DNA of 64,000 nt from Succinivibrio dextrinosolvens (GTDB lineage: Bacteria > Pseudomonadota > Gammaproteobacteria > Enterobacterales > Succinivibrionaceae): NCBI RefSeq assembly GCF_011065405.1, contig NZ_CP047056.1:890747-954746 (forward strand), read 5' to 3'. This document shows, piece after piece, positions 17,572 through 26,199 of this stretch. The first letter of the stretch is position 1; each line of letters begins with the position of its first letter. The notes beneath the pieces are model-generated. The model saw only the letters and a program-made list of their open reading frames with translations, did no database searches and had not been told where the DNA came from. Made by a program: the position numbers and the translations under genes.

Positions 17572-18096
17572 TTAGTTGTTCATAGTGTTGTCTATATAGC
17601 TTAGGTATGTTCCAATTGCAATTCGTACCTCAGGATCTGTTACATTTTTCATTTGAGACTTGAGAAACAAGTTTATGGTCTTCTGGGCAGATTTAATATC
17701 GGCTGTAATTCTGTTTCCATCAATATTTTTAAAGGTATTAGACTTAAGATTTTCAGTTTTACTTACTTCATTTACCAGATTATTGAATGTGTTAAGAATA
17801 ACCGACTCATAATCCTCGGATAAGGAAAGGGAACATCTCAGAATACGAAGAATGCAATTTGCATTACATTCCCAATCACCATGCCAGAGATCACTTGGTG
17901 AAATGTTAAATAAAGACAGGAACGCTCTGATTACTTCAGGATCAATATTTCTCCTTTTGAGAGTGGAGAGATTATCCTCTTTTGTAGGAAAATTCTTCTC
18001 CGAATTTATCTTATTGGAAACTTCATTCTGAAGAGAATTAACTCTTTCTTCAAGTTGTCTGATTCGCTCTTTTAGAGCTTCAGTTTCGTCTAGCAT
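17572..18096 (-). CDS. Coiled-coil protein of unknown function at the end of the srf cluster
   Basis: A 174-residue soluble protein that I do not recognise. Residues 1-30 form a heptad-rich coiled coil (LKERIRQLEERVNSLQNEV), followed by a globular region with IRAFLSLFNISPSDLWHGDWECNANCILRILR. There is no signal peptide. It is the last gene of cluster 1 in the transcription direction but lies beyond a strong terminator (18111-18148), so it is expressed by read-through or from its own promoter. Nothing like it is visible in cluster 2. It abuts the toxin-antitoxin scraps at its 3' side, which marks this as the edge of the cluster. Confidence 0.75.
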   Translation of the reverse strand: MLDETEALKERIRQLEERVNSLQNEVSNKINSEKNFPTKEDNLSTLKRRNIDPEVIRAFLSLFNISPSDLWHGDWECNANCILRILRCSLSLSEDYESVILNTFNNLVNEVSKTENLKSNTFKNIDGNRITADIKSAQKTINLFLKSQMKNVTDPEVRIAIGTYLSYIDNTMNN

Positions 18097-18110
18097 ATAA
18101 CCGGCCTAAC

Positions 18111-18148
18111 ATAAAAGAATGGATACAGGTTTCTTGTTCTGTATCCAT
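18111..18148 (-). terminator. Terminator of the srf cluster 1 operon
   Basis: Perfect 10-bp stem ATGGATACAG/CTGTATCCAT (18119-18148, loop of 10) followed on the minus strand by TCTTTTAT. It closes the long operon 19 bases after the lipoprotein stop. Confidence 0.85.
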
Positions 18149-18166
18149 ATACTTCTACTTAAAAAA

Positions 18167-18667
18167 CTATTTTGAAATGCTGAGTGACATATTATCTAAT
18201 AACTCACTGTACTGTTTCTTAAGCTGAGCTAACTTAGCAGTCTTCTCCATAATGCTTGCATTATCATCTAGGTTCTTCACTGCTTCTGAGGAATTCTTGA
18301 CATTATTGATCTTTGCCTGAAGTTCCTTAGTCATGGCGTTTTTCTGTTTTAAAGCAGATTCAAGAGAGAAAAGATTATCATTTATCTTATCCATCTCGGC
18401 CAAACGTGTAGCTCTGTCTGAAATAATAGCACTGCGCTGATTTTCAAGTTCAATAACACTCTCAGACAGCGCTTTCTGCTGAGCAGCCAGATCCTTTATC
18501 TCCTGAGACTTGGCATTAACTCGTTTCTCATATGAACCAGAAGCAACACAGCCTAGCTTATCAAGAAAACTTGGGTCACTAATACTTGGATCGCATTTCT
18601 CTGGAGTTGTTGTACAGGCAGTTAAAAATAATGAACCTAATAATACTAATTTATTGATATTCTTCAT
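18167..18667 (-). CDS. Coiled-coil lipoprotein (cluster 1)
   Basis: A 166-residue predicted lipoprotein: signal with LFLTAC lipobox (Cys about 18), then a short Cys-containing linker (DKLGCVASGSYEKRV) and a long alpha-helical coiled coil from about residue 50 to the end. Its paralogue is the 157-residue lipoprotein at 56881-57354; both have a YE(K/N)R(V/I) start of helix and the same length and layout. The mature protein would be a periplasmic rod anchored to the inner or outer membrane. Last gene before the cluster terminator. The function is not known; a structural or spacer role is inferred from form. Confidence 0.8.
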   Translation of the reverse strand: MKNINKLVLLGSLFLTACTTTPEKCDPSISDPSFLDKLGCVASGSYEKRVNAKSQEIKDLAAQQKALSESVIELENQRSAIISDRATRLAEMDKINDNLFSLESALKQKNAMTKELQAKINNVKNSSEAVKNLDDNASIMEKTAKLAQLKKQYSELLDNMSLSISK

Positions 18668-18680
18668 AAGGATAAAATTC

Positions 18681-19421
18681 CTAAATACTAATCTGGCTTA
18701 CATCACCCTTTACAATTGAGGTTGAATTTGCGTAATTAACAATTGAGTTCTCAAGTTCTTCAATACTGTGCTCGAGTTTTGCAATCTCCTGATCAAGCTC
18801 TTCAGACTTTCTCTGGGCGTCTCTACTATTCGTAGCAGGCTTACCTCCTTCACCGTTATTAAGAGAATCTCTAAGAGACTTATATTCATTCAGAGTTGAT
18901 TTGTCTGATTCTAGTCTCTTTCTCATATAAGCAAGGTTAGCTTCCATATCAGAAAGTTTTTTCTCCAAATCTGCCTTTGAGGCTGTACCTGCTTTTATAT
19001 TAGACTTGATTCTTTCAACTTCAGCCTGATCATCAGCTAAAGTCTGCTCAGAGGTTTCCTTTAAAGTGGTAGTACTGTTGATACTGTCCTGAACCTGCTT
19101 CTTGCTTGCATCAAGCTGATCCTCAAGATTATGGTAATTAGCCCTGGTTTTATCCAGCATATAGTTTGCCGTCATAGCTGCGGCACAACCTGCAGTTGCT
19201 GCTATAAGACAGGCTGAAGCCTTATTATCATCCTTAATTCCTAGGCAAGCCAGACCTGCGATAGATGCGCCAATAAGACAGGCAGTACCACCTGACTTTG
19301 AAAAGAACTTAGGTTCATCCTTTTTAAGATTTGGATTAACTGAACCAGAGCCTGTTGAAGCACAGCCTGAGACCAAAACACTTAAAGCAACGGCAATACA
19401 TAACAAACTAGATTTCTTCAT
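18681..19421 (-). CDS. Lipoprotein with small hydrophobic segment and coiled coil (cluster 1)
   Basis: A 246-residue predicted lipoprotein: lipobox LVSGC (Cys about 20), an alanine/glycine-rich hydrophobic pair of segments (ACLIGASIAGLACLGIK and ACLIAATAGCAAAMTANYML, residues about 46-92) and then a coiled coil with repeated SDMEANLAYMRKRLES-like heptads to the C-terminus. The matching gene in cluster 2 (57364-58047) has a true glycine zipper in the same place. Such segments can insert in or line a membrane. It lies 14 bases after the SrfA-like gene and is co-transcribed with it. Function unknown. Confidence 0.8.
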   Translation of the reverse strand: MKKSSLLCIAVALSVLVSGCASTGSGSVNPNLKKDEPKFFSKSGGTACLIGASIAGLACLGIKDDNKASACLIAATAGCAAAMTANYMLDKTRANYHNLEDQLDASKKQVQDSINSTTTLKETSEQTLADDQAEVERIKSNIKAGTASKADLEKKLSDMEANLAYMRKRLESDKSTLNEYKSLRDSLNNGEGGKPATNSRDAQRKSEELDQEIAKLEHSIEELENSIVNYANSTSIVKGDVSQISI

Positions 19422-19435
19422 AATCTTCTTCCTGT

Positions 19436-20956
19436 CTACCTGTGCAATGTCATAGGGAACTCAGACTTTGTGGTACCTGATGACTTTCCATCATAGGATG
19501 ATGTACAGTCTGAATTTCCATCCTTACCAGGCTTACATACAACCTTAGGCATAGCATAAGAGGAACCGTCGGTACAGTTAGCAATGGAGTTTCCCTGAAT
19601 AGTTAACGCACCTCCAGTTAAACCACCGTTTACATTACCTGTACATTTAACTCCATTTTTCTGAGAAATAGTAGCAGTTCCCTTTCCATCTTTAAAATTA
19701 TATTCAAGCTGAAGGGGTTTGTTTGTCTTTTTGTCAACAATAGTTGAATTAACCTTCCAGGTTCCATCAAGTTTTGAAATATCTCCGCTGCTCAAATCAG
19801 TATTAGATAGCTGAGGACCATCAGACGCTGCAGATTTATCTTCACTAAGCTGTGGAGGTTCGGGAACATTCTGACTGTTATCTGGACTGTTCTGCTGAGG
19901 TGTTTCAGCATTCTGATTTTCATTATCGGTATTCTGATTTTCCTGAGAATCAGGAACAGCAGGCTCCTCCTGAGCAGGAGTTTCTGTCTGATTAGCATTA
20001 GGATCTTCTGCTACTGGGGCGTTTACAGCAGGCTCCTCAACTGTTCCCTGAGAAGCATCCGGAACCAGATTCTCAGGAACACTCTGCTGACCATCGACTA
20101 CAGGAACATTTGTCTGAGGATTTACTCCGTCAACATTTACAACGGTACCATCATCAAGACGGACAACCTTCTCCTTATCAGGCACAACCAGTGTTTTTTG
20201 AGCTGGCTCAAGAGAAAGATTTCCAAGATCAGGAAAACTACCGAATAAAGGCAGTCCGTGGATTCTTGCAAAGAACCACCACCATATAAGATAAGCAAGC
20301 AGAGGTAGTAGCAGTAAAAGTAAAGGCACCAGCAGCCAGCACCACTTATGAGGTGTCGCAGCGACTGGAGCAGCTGTTACTGCTGGTCTTACAGAAGCAG
20401 CACCACCAACAGGAGGCAGAGAGGCTCTTAATCTTGAGAAAGGATCACCTGATAAAGTATCGCCTCGATTCAAAAATCCCCAGAAAGTAATTACAGGGCG
20501 GCCATTTACAATATAAACACAGGTTTCATCTGGAAAGTGAATGGCTGGATTTACAGCATCGCTGTCACCGGTTCCGGTCAGAAAATGAGCAAACAGTCTG
20601 TCATTGGCATTTAGAGCACGAGCCTGAAGATTAAAACCATAATTTAAGAATTTCTCATTCAGCCTGTTCAGTTCTTCCATTGCAGCTCTCTTTTCGGCAG
20701 GTGAAGCTGCAGTCCAGGCAACCACACTGTACTCCCCCTGCTTATTGTCTGCTGCAAAAGGGATAAACCAGTCGACATGAGAGCCATCAGCAGTAAATCT
20801 TGGGACAGCCAGATAATCGGCATATTTCTGACCAAGCTGTTCTGAAGTAATAATAGAGGATCTGAATGCATCTGCTCTTTGCCATACCAGAACACCATCC
20901 TCACCAATGGCAAAATAATTCTTCAAATCACCACTGTTAAGTAATCTAGATGCCAT
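19436..20956 (-). CDS. srfA: SrfA-like bitopic membrane protein
   Basis: A 506-residue protein that resembles SrfA, named in Salmonella as an SsrB-regulated factor encoded next to srfB and srfC. Residues 1-205 are a cytoplasmic domain (LKNYFAIGEDGVLVWQRA, then VYIVNGRPVITFWGF), residues about 206-232 one transmembrane helix, then a long Pro/Glu/Gln/Asn-rich periplasmic linker (about 290-390) and a C-terminal beta-rich domain starting LDGTWKVNSTIVDKKTNKPL with three or four cysteines likely paired in the periplasm. Its N-terminal domain is also recognisable in the neighbouring vWA protein (21019-22548). The SrfA match is from memory; the layout is seen directly. Confidence 0.65.
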   Translation of the reverse strand: MASRLLNSGDLKNYFAIGEDGVLVWQRADAFRSSIITSEQLGQKYADYLAVPRFTADGSHVDWFIPFAADNKQGEYSVVAWTAASPAEKRAAMEELNRLNEKFLNYGFNLQARALNANDRLFAHFLTGTGDSDAVNPAIHFPDETCVYIVNGRPVITFWGFLNRGDTLSGDPFSRLRASLPPVGGAASVRPAVTAAPVAATPHKWCWLLVPLLLLLLPLLAYLIWWWFFARIHGLPLFGSFPDLGNLSLEPAQKTLVVPDKEKVVRLDDGTVVNVDGVNPQTNVPVVDGQQSVPENLVPDASQGTVEEPAVNAPVAEDPNANQTETPAQEEPAVPDSQENQNTDNENQNAETPQQNSPDNSQNVPEPPQLSEDKSAASDGPQLSNTDLSSGDISKLDGTWKVNSTIVDKKTNKPLQLEYNFKDGKGTATISQKNGVKCTGNVNGGLTGGALTIQGNSIANCTDGSSYAMPKVVCKPGKDGNSDCTSSYDGKSSGTTKSEFPMTLHR

Positions 20957-21018
20957 TTTTTCTCCTTAGACCTACCCTTATATTTTGTTCTGAGTCTATA
21001 CTAATATCTTTACAATAA

Positions 21019-22548
21019 CTAATCTTCACAGACTTTTTTCAATGAAGCGCCAGCCTGTTTTAAGAATGACTCAATTTGTTTAGCATCCTTTGGCTTGAAT
21101 ACCTGACCTCCAGTATTTCTTGCAATACATGCGGCAGAATCAATGGAATCACCAATCAGAATAGTATGAATCTTAAGCTTAGGCTGTCTTTCATGAATCC
21201 TCTGGGCAACGGTGCAGACATTCATCTTTGAAGTAAACGGACATGTATCTTCACCATCTGAAATCAGAATTCCTACTGCATCAGAATTCTTTCCGTCAAG
21301 CATTTTAGAAAGCTCATTCAGACCATTTACAAGCGGTGTTTTTCCGTCGTATGCATAAGGATTGATGCTATCAATGGAGCCTAACAGAGCAGAACGTCTA
21401 GCAGGAGCAAAGAAACCTCTGTTCTTTGCAGCCGGACAGCCGTTGATTTCCACAAGACCGATACTTACATTCTTATCAACACTACCTATCAGATCTTTAG
21501 CTGCACTCTTGGCAGCCTTTAATCTGGTTGTATAGCCATATCGCATCTGCATGGATTCAGAACCGTCAAAAGCTATTGCCATCTGAGGCATCTTCCCCTG
21601 CTCTTTTAATGTCTTGCATTTTGGAACCTTCTTGGCATTAGCCTGCTTTTTTGCTTCCTCAGCCTTTTTCTTTGCTTCAGCTTCGGCCTTCTTCTTTGCA
21701 GCCAGCTGTGCAGCTTCCTCTTCCTGCTTCTTCTTTAATGCCTCAGCTGCGAGTCTCTCCTGTTCAGCTTTTTCCTCAGCCTCCTTCTTAGCCTTCAGCT
21801 CCTCTTCAAGAGCCAAACGTTTTGCCTCTTCCTCTTTGAGTTTTTCCTCTAAGGCCTTCTTCTCTTCATCCTCTTTAGGCTCTGGCTGAACTACCGGTTC
21901 CTCTTTAACTTCTTCCTGTGGGAGTGCAGGTTCAACGATCTGTTCCGTGTTATTACCAAAGAGATCATTAAAGCGTTCCTTTAGAGTTCCCTCCATAGGC
22001 CATGGTCTTAGGAAGAACCACCATAACAGACCTAAAAGCAGCAACAAAAACAGAAGTAGCAGTAAAAAAGGCAGGAGACAGCCTTTCTTTGGAGGAATAG
22101 CAGCTACCGCTGCTGGTATAGGATTAAGCCATACAGGCTTAGCGTTCAGCAGTGCTCCGACTGCTACTGGAATTTCATTCTGCAGAACAAAAAACTTTTC
22201 AGCATGAGCTACTGCATAGGCATAATCAGCACGCGATGATGATAGCTCAGAGTTTATTAAAGGCTTATCTGAGATTAAAAAATTATAAACGTGCTGTTTA
22301 CGTTTCTCTAAAAGCTCAGATGCCTTTGCAAACTGATTCTTGTTAGAAGAGTCAACCTCAATCTGTTCACCACTTTTAGGTGTAAGAAAATTTACATATT
22401 CACCGTCAACAACCGGCTGGGCCAGTATTGCGGAATATTCCTGACCAAGCTGCAGTTCAATTTCCCTGTCCCATTGGGCAGCATGAGGAGCGTAAGCTAA
22501 TACCTGAGGAGAGACTTCCTGTCTTTTGCATCTGTATATTCTTAGCAT
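21019..22548 (-). CDS. TolA-like vWA membrane protein with SrfA-type N-terminus
   Basis: A 509-residue bitopic protein. Residues 1-150 resemble the SrfA cytoplasmic domain (LGQEYSAILAQPVVDGEYVNFLTP against the same region of its neighbour); about 157-180 is one transmembrane helix; about 215-320 is a Lys/Glu/Ala-rich uninterrupted helix like TolA domain II; and from about 325 a von Willebrand A domain with MIDAS motif DGSESM, plus paired cysteines, ends the protein. The vWA would sit at the end of a long periplasmic stalk and could reach the outer membrane or peptidoglycan. Starts 3 bases after the SUMF1-fold gene; no counterpart is visible in cluster 2. Confidence 0.85.
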   Translation of the reverse strand: MLRIYRCKRQEVSPQVLAYAPHAAQWDREIELQLGQEYSAILAQPVVDGEYVNFLTPKSGEQIEVDSSNKNQFAKASELLEKRKQHVYNFLISDKPLINSELSSSRADYAYAVAHAEKFFVLQNEIPVAVGALLNAKPVWLNPIPAAVAAIPPKKGCLLPFLLLLLFLLLLLGLLWWFFLRPWPMEGTLKERFNDLFGNNTEQIVEPALPQEEVKEEPVVQPEPKEDEEKKALEEKLKEEEAKRLALEEELKAKKEAEEKAEQERLAAEALKKKQEEEAAQLAAKKKAEAEAKKKAEEAKKQANAKKVPKCKTLKEQGKMPQMAIAFDGSESMQMRYGYTTRLKAAKSAAKDLIGSVDKNVSIGLVEINGCPAAKNRGFFAPARRSALLGSIDSINPYAYDGKTPLVNGLNELSKMLDGKNSDAVGILISDGEDTCPFTSKMNVCTVAQRIHERQPKLKIHTILIGDSIDSAACIARNTGGQVFKPKDAKQIESFLKQAGASLKKVCED

Positions 22549-22551
22549 TTC

Positions 22552-24276
22552 TTACTTTCCCTTTCCAACCTTGCTGCAATCTTCAGTCCAGAGTTTATGG
22601 TTCTTAGAAGAATCCTTTGACAGTTTCTTATAGCCATCCAGATGACGGTAATATGTATCAACATAGGTATCGTATTTTGTATTTGAACCAAAAGCTTCCT
22701 TGGCATTTTTAAGCTGAGACTTAAAAATTCCCATACTGTAGTTCATACGGGCATTGGCCATGGTATCACCATAGTAAGTCAGAATTTCTTTTAAGGAGGC
22801 TTCATTTAGTGCAATATTAGAATTAACTGATTCAAGGTTCTTGCAGCGATCCTTTGAAGCCTCACACTGTTTTTTCACAACATTCAGAAGATTCCTGTAA
22901 TACCCCAGGGTATTGGCACCGTCATTTACAGTTTTGCAGAGGAATCCTCCTAGTCTGAGATTTGCTGTAACAGCAACCTCCTTCATAGACTCAGCCTGAG
23001 CATTGGCAGTAGTAATCTTATCCTTCAGATCCTTCAACTCAGCTAAAAGTTTTGAATTAGAAGTATTCAGGGAATCATTCAAAGACATAAGACTTTCATT
23101 AAGTTTCTGCAGCTTGTCACTTTTCTTTTCCAGATCTGAATTCAGTGCATTCAAAGATGAATTCTGCTCTTTCAGGCTGTCAGTTTCCTTTTTGAAAGCA
23201 TCCTGTACTTTCTTATTCTCAGCTTCATACTGTTCAATGCGTTTTTTTGCTGAGGCTAACACATTATCAGATTCTTCCTGAGAATCATGATCTCCAAGAG
23301 ACTCAACATCAGAATTGAGTTTTTTTACCTCATCAGTACTCTGAGCCACAGGAACAGAAAGCACAAATCTGGTTGACGTATCACTAGATACAACATCAGC
23401 TCCATTTACGTAAAGAGGCTTTTCTGTACGAAAAGAACTAGCAAGTGAATCCTTTGGTGTTAAGTAACTGCCACCACGTACACAGACACCGCCTGACAGA
23501 CCAAGCAGTCTTCCAGTTCTTACCGCCTTAAAAGGCTCCAGGATCATCTCCTGTGCATTACCCAGCATGTCATAAAGGCCCAAAGGATTAGGCTTTTTCA
23601 GACCAGCAAGCTGTAGCTTTCCATTCGCGCTCTGTGGTCCGTCAAACCAAGCATACAATGAAATATCGTCATTCTCCATCGGAGGCAGATTAGCTTCAAA
23701 CTGACTCTGAGTTACAGCATTGCCCCCTCGAGCAGCAAACTCCCACTCATCATCTGAGGCAAGTCTGGCATAGGCTACCGTATTATCCTCTGACTTGAAA
23801 CTGCCCTTTGCCTGTTGCAGAAACAGAGAATAACTGTGAGCTGCATTCATGGCATCAAAATAGGAGAGTTTTACTGCAGGAAGTCTTGATAACTTGTTAA
23901 GTTTCAGAGAATCACACTTATCGGAGTTTACAAGTGCATCATACTGACCAGCCATAAGCTCATACTTTGCCATTAGAAAATAATAGCCTTTTGAATCGTG
24001 CAGAGACCCCTGAACATATCGCAGATTAGGGTTCTGAGCCATAGGAGACTTGTTCTGGGCAGAACCTGCATTGTAGTTCTTATCCTTGATTTTTTTAGGA
24101 TCATTCGAGGTATATACCTTTTTAAAAACCATTACCCTGTCACATGGCATAGGTATGACAACATCATCCTTCTGAGGATTAGGATTGAAGATTTTCACAG
24201 CATCATCACTGCAGTAGGCATTTGAGCCAAGTACAATAGAAACTGCAGCTGCAACTTTTCCTATATGCTTAAACAT
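22552..24276 (-). CDS. Exported SUMF1/FGE-fold protein with coiled coil (cluster 1)
   Basis: A 574-residue protein with a signal peptide (1-21), a formylglycine-generating-enzyme-type fold (about 35-300: LASDDEWEFAARGGN, LGLYDMLGNAQEM, VRGGSYLTPKDSLASSFRTE) and a coiled coil (about 320-430) plus a helical tail. The two cysteines that make FGE catalytic (MCHRSYC-like segment after GGSY) are missing: the sequence there is LTPKDSLASSFR. So a binding or scaffolding role is more likely than cysteine oxidation. The paralogue at 58063-59637 shares this loss. Overlaps the permease gene end by 8 bases, in the same operon. Confidence 0.85.
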   Translation of the reverse strand: MFKHIGKVAAAVSIVLGSNAYCSDDAVKIFNPNPQKDDVVIPMPCDRVMVFKKVYTSNDPKKIKDKNYNAGSAQNKSPMAQNPNLRYVQGSLHDSKGYYFLMAKYELMAGQYDALVNSDKCDSLKLNKLSRLPAVKLSYFDAMNAAHSYSLFLQQAKGSFKSEDNTVAYARLASDDEWEFAARGGNAVTQSQFEANLPPMENDDISLYAWFDGPQSANGKLQLAGLKKPNPLGLYDMLGNAQEMILEPFKAVRTGRLLGLSGGVCVRGGSYLTPKDSLASSFRTEKPLYVNGADVVSSDTSTRFVLSVPVAQSTDEVKKLNSDVESLGDHDSQEESDNVLASAKKRIEQYEAENKKVQDAFKKETDSLKEQNSSLNALNSDLEKKSDKLQKLNESLMSLNDSLNTSNSKLLAELKDLKDKITTANAQAESMKEVAVTANLRLGGFLCKTVNDGANTLGYYRNLLNVVKKQCEASKDRCKNLESVNSNIALNEASLKEILTYYGDTMANARMNYSMGIFKSQLKNAKEAFGSNTKYDTYVDTYYRHLDGYKKLSKDSSKNHKLWTEDCSKVGKGK

Positions 24277-25462
24277 TTCTTAAACTATCCGCAACTTTAA
24301 GATTCAGCACCTTGAAACGACATAAAACCATACTTACCAGCACACAGATAAACACAGTCATAAGGCCTCCTGTAACCACATGGGATACAGTAAGGATACT
24401 TACTAAAGTCTCAGGTCCCAAAAGATCCTTGAAATATAGATTAAATGTAAACATTCCCGCATAAAACAGTCCAAGAGAACACAGATACGCACAGACTGAG
24501 AGAATGAAATTCTGAATTACGACAATAAAGAAAACGCCACCTTTGGACAGTCCACTTAAGAACAGCAGAGCGAAAGTTTTCTCAAGTCTTGAAAGATTGG
24601 TAAAAATTAGACCAATCGTTGCCATAACACCACCAGCAATTGAAGTTAGCGCTATGGTTGTAAAAATAAAGGATAGCACTTTTGAGATAGCCTTCAGATT
24701 CTCAACTGATGCAAGCTTATCAGTGATTGAATAATTCTGACGGAGCATTCTTGAAACTGGTTCTAAATCATTTAAGCTCTTCACATAAATTCTTGCTTTG
24801 GCAAAATTCTGTCTCTCAGAATTTGGATTTGAGCCATCAGAAAATACGGGAGGTTCAAAGCCATCACGGAAGTCTTCCATATAAACCAGGGTATTGAAAT
24901 TTACCATAATAGTCTTATGTGGAAGAAGCTCCTTTTTGACGATGCCTTTGAGAGTAAAAGGTACAACCGCATTAACCGTTTTATTATCTGTAATTCTTGA
25001 GATTACGAATTTGAAAGTATCTCCTGGCTTAAGTCCTAAGTCCTGCGCTGTAGTTTCTGACAGATAAGCTTCAGTCAAAGACAGTTCACCATCAAAGCCC
25101 ATTTCTCTGACAATAGGATCACCTGCAGCTGTTGGCAGAGTTTCAAGATTCTGGACAATTCTGCCATTAAAGCTGATATTTGCAGTTACACTCAACGAGC
25201 GAGTCAGCGGAATTACAAAACCGATATGAGGATTATTCTTTAATGCATCAAAAAACTGCTGATCAAGTCTGTATCCGGACATCATTCTGATTTCAAGATT
25301 AGAGGGATTTGAGCTCAGTTTATGTTCAAGATTAGAAATAATTCCAAAACGCAGTGAAAACAGCAGTAAAAGAGGCGCAATCACAGCACACAGAGAAGCA
25401 ACAATACAGATGCTTATAATCTTGTCAAATCGCAGAGAGCACAGTGCTAACTTTAGTATCAT
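24269..25462 (-). CDS. MacB/FtsX-type ABC permease (cluster 1)
   Basis: A 397-residue integral membrane protein with the FtsX/MacB arrangement: one N-terminal helix (about 12-38), a periplasmic domain of about 210 residues, and three C-terminal helices (about 255-285, 305-335, 355-385). It partners the ATPase whose stop overlaps its start (ATGA). The homologous permease in cluster 2 shares SNPS(N/T)(L/V)EI and FVIP(L/R)TR motifs but has a much larger periplasmic part. Members of this superfamily usually move lipoproteins or drugs across the envelope, or pass ATP energy to periplasmic partners rather than transport through the membrane. Substrate unknown. Confidence 0.88.
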   Translation of the reverse strand: MILKLALCSLRFDKIISICIVASLCAVIAPLLLLFSLRFGIISNLEHKLSSNPSNLEIRMMSGYRLDQQFFDALKNNPHIGFVIPLTRSLSVTANISFNGRIVQNLETLPTAAGDPIVREMGFDGELSLTEAYLSETTAQDLGLKPGDTFKFVISRITDNKTVNAVVPFTLKGIVKKELLPHKTIMVNFNTLVYMEDFRDGFEPPVFSDGSNPNSERQNFAKARIYVKSLNDLEPVSRMLRQNYSITDKLASVENLKAISKVLSFIFTTIALTSIAGGVMATIGLIFTNLSRLEKTFALLFLSGLSKGGVFFIVVIQNFILSVCAYLCSLGLFYAGMFTFNLYFKDLLGPETLVSILTVSHVVTGGLMTVFICVLVSMVLCRFKVLNLKVADSLRNV

Positions 25463-26199
25463 ACTGTTCCCCTGTACACAAACATTCCGCTCTGTGCATC
25501 AACAGACTCATAATCCAGAACACTTAGACTGTGTTTTCTAACAAGAAGAAGATCATGAGTAACCATCAGCACACACATACTGTATTTTGAGCAAACCTCA
25601 AGCATCACAGAAATCAGTTTGTCTCCATTCTGAGGATCAAGAGAGGATGTTGGTTCATCAATAAATAGAATCTTTGGATTATGACAGATACTCTTAAAGA
25701 ACACTGCACGCTGACGCTGTCCGATAGAGAGTTCATGAGGGTATTGTGAAAGAACATCTCCGAGGCCAAAGTCATCAAAAAGTTCAAGAGATCTTTTTAA
25801 TAGGACAGATGTGTCTTCTGTATCTAAATTCAGTTTCTTTTTGGAAATATTTGAGATATCTATCTGAAACTTAAGGTTTTCTTTGATATTAAGATACGGA
25901 ATCAGCCCGCCACTCTGAGGCATATAGCCCATAAGAGCAGAACGGATCAAACGTTTTTTCTCTGATTTTTCAGACAAGACATTCTTATCGTCAATATAGT
26001 ACTGACCAAAGCTACTGTTCTCTCTTAAAAGAGCAAGACCTTCTAAAAGAGTGGATTTACCACATCCCGACACTCCTGTTACAGCCAGGACTGAGCCTGG
26101 ATCCATATCAAGAGAATTAAGGTGAATAGTATAACCACTCTTCTCGTCTCGTTTAGGATAGCTAAAAGAGAAATCCCTAACTTTTAAATAAGTACCCAC
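25459..26199 (-). CDS. ABC transporter ATPase, LolD/MacB-like (cluster 1)
   Basis: A 246-residue nucleotide-binding subunit: Walker A GVSGCGKST (about 38-46), Q-loop in MPQSGGLIPYLN, signature LSIGQRQRA (consensus LSGGQ, so one Gly is Ile), Walker B ILFIDEPTSSLD and the H-loop MVTHD. GTG start at 26199, directly after the TAA of the vWA gene. It pairs with the permease at 24269-25462. The orthologous position in cluster 2 (61512-62246) keeps a standard LSGGQ. The unusual QSGGL-P-LN Q-loop is shared by both, supporting common ancestry of the two modules. Confidence 0.92.
   Translation of the reverse strand: MGTYLKVRDFSFSYPKRDEKSGYTIHLNSLDMDPGSVLAVTGVSGCGKSTLLEGLALLRENSSFGQYYIDDKNVLSEKSEKKRLIRSALMGYMPQSGGLIPYLNIKENLKFQIDISNISKKKLNLDTEDTSVLLKRSLELFDDFGLGDVLSQYPHELSIGQRQRAVFFKSICHNPKILFIDEPTSSLDPQNGDKLISVMLEVCSKYSMCVLMVTHDLLLVRKHSLSVLDYESVDAQSGMFVYRGTV

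Noticed and set aside
17340..17580. Search by eye for a tRNA-Lys 3'-end duplication (att site) at the far edge of cluster 1
   Set aside because: No copy of the tRNA 3' segment was found, so integrase-type insertion is not supported.
21614..21889. Open frame of 91 codons opposite the TolA-like region
   Set aside because: It is a Ser/Ala/Phe-rich antisense shadow of the Lys/Glu/Ala repeat of the vWA protein, with no ribosome site.
22552..24276. Calling the SUMF1-fold protein a sulfatase-activating enzyme
   Set aside because: Catalytic cysteines are missing and no sulfatase gene is nearby.
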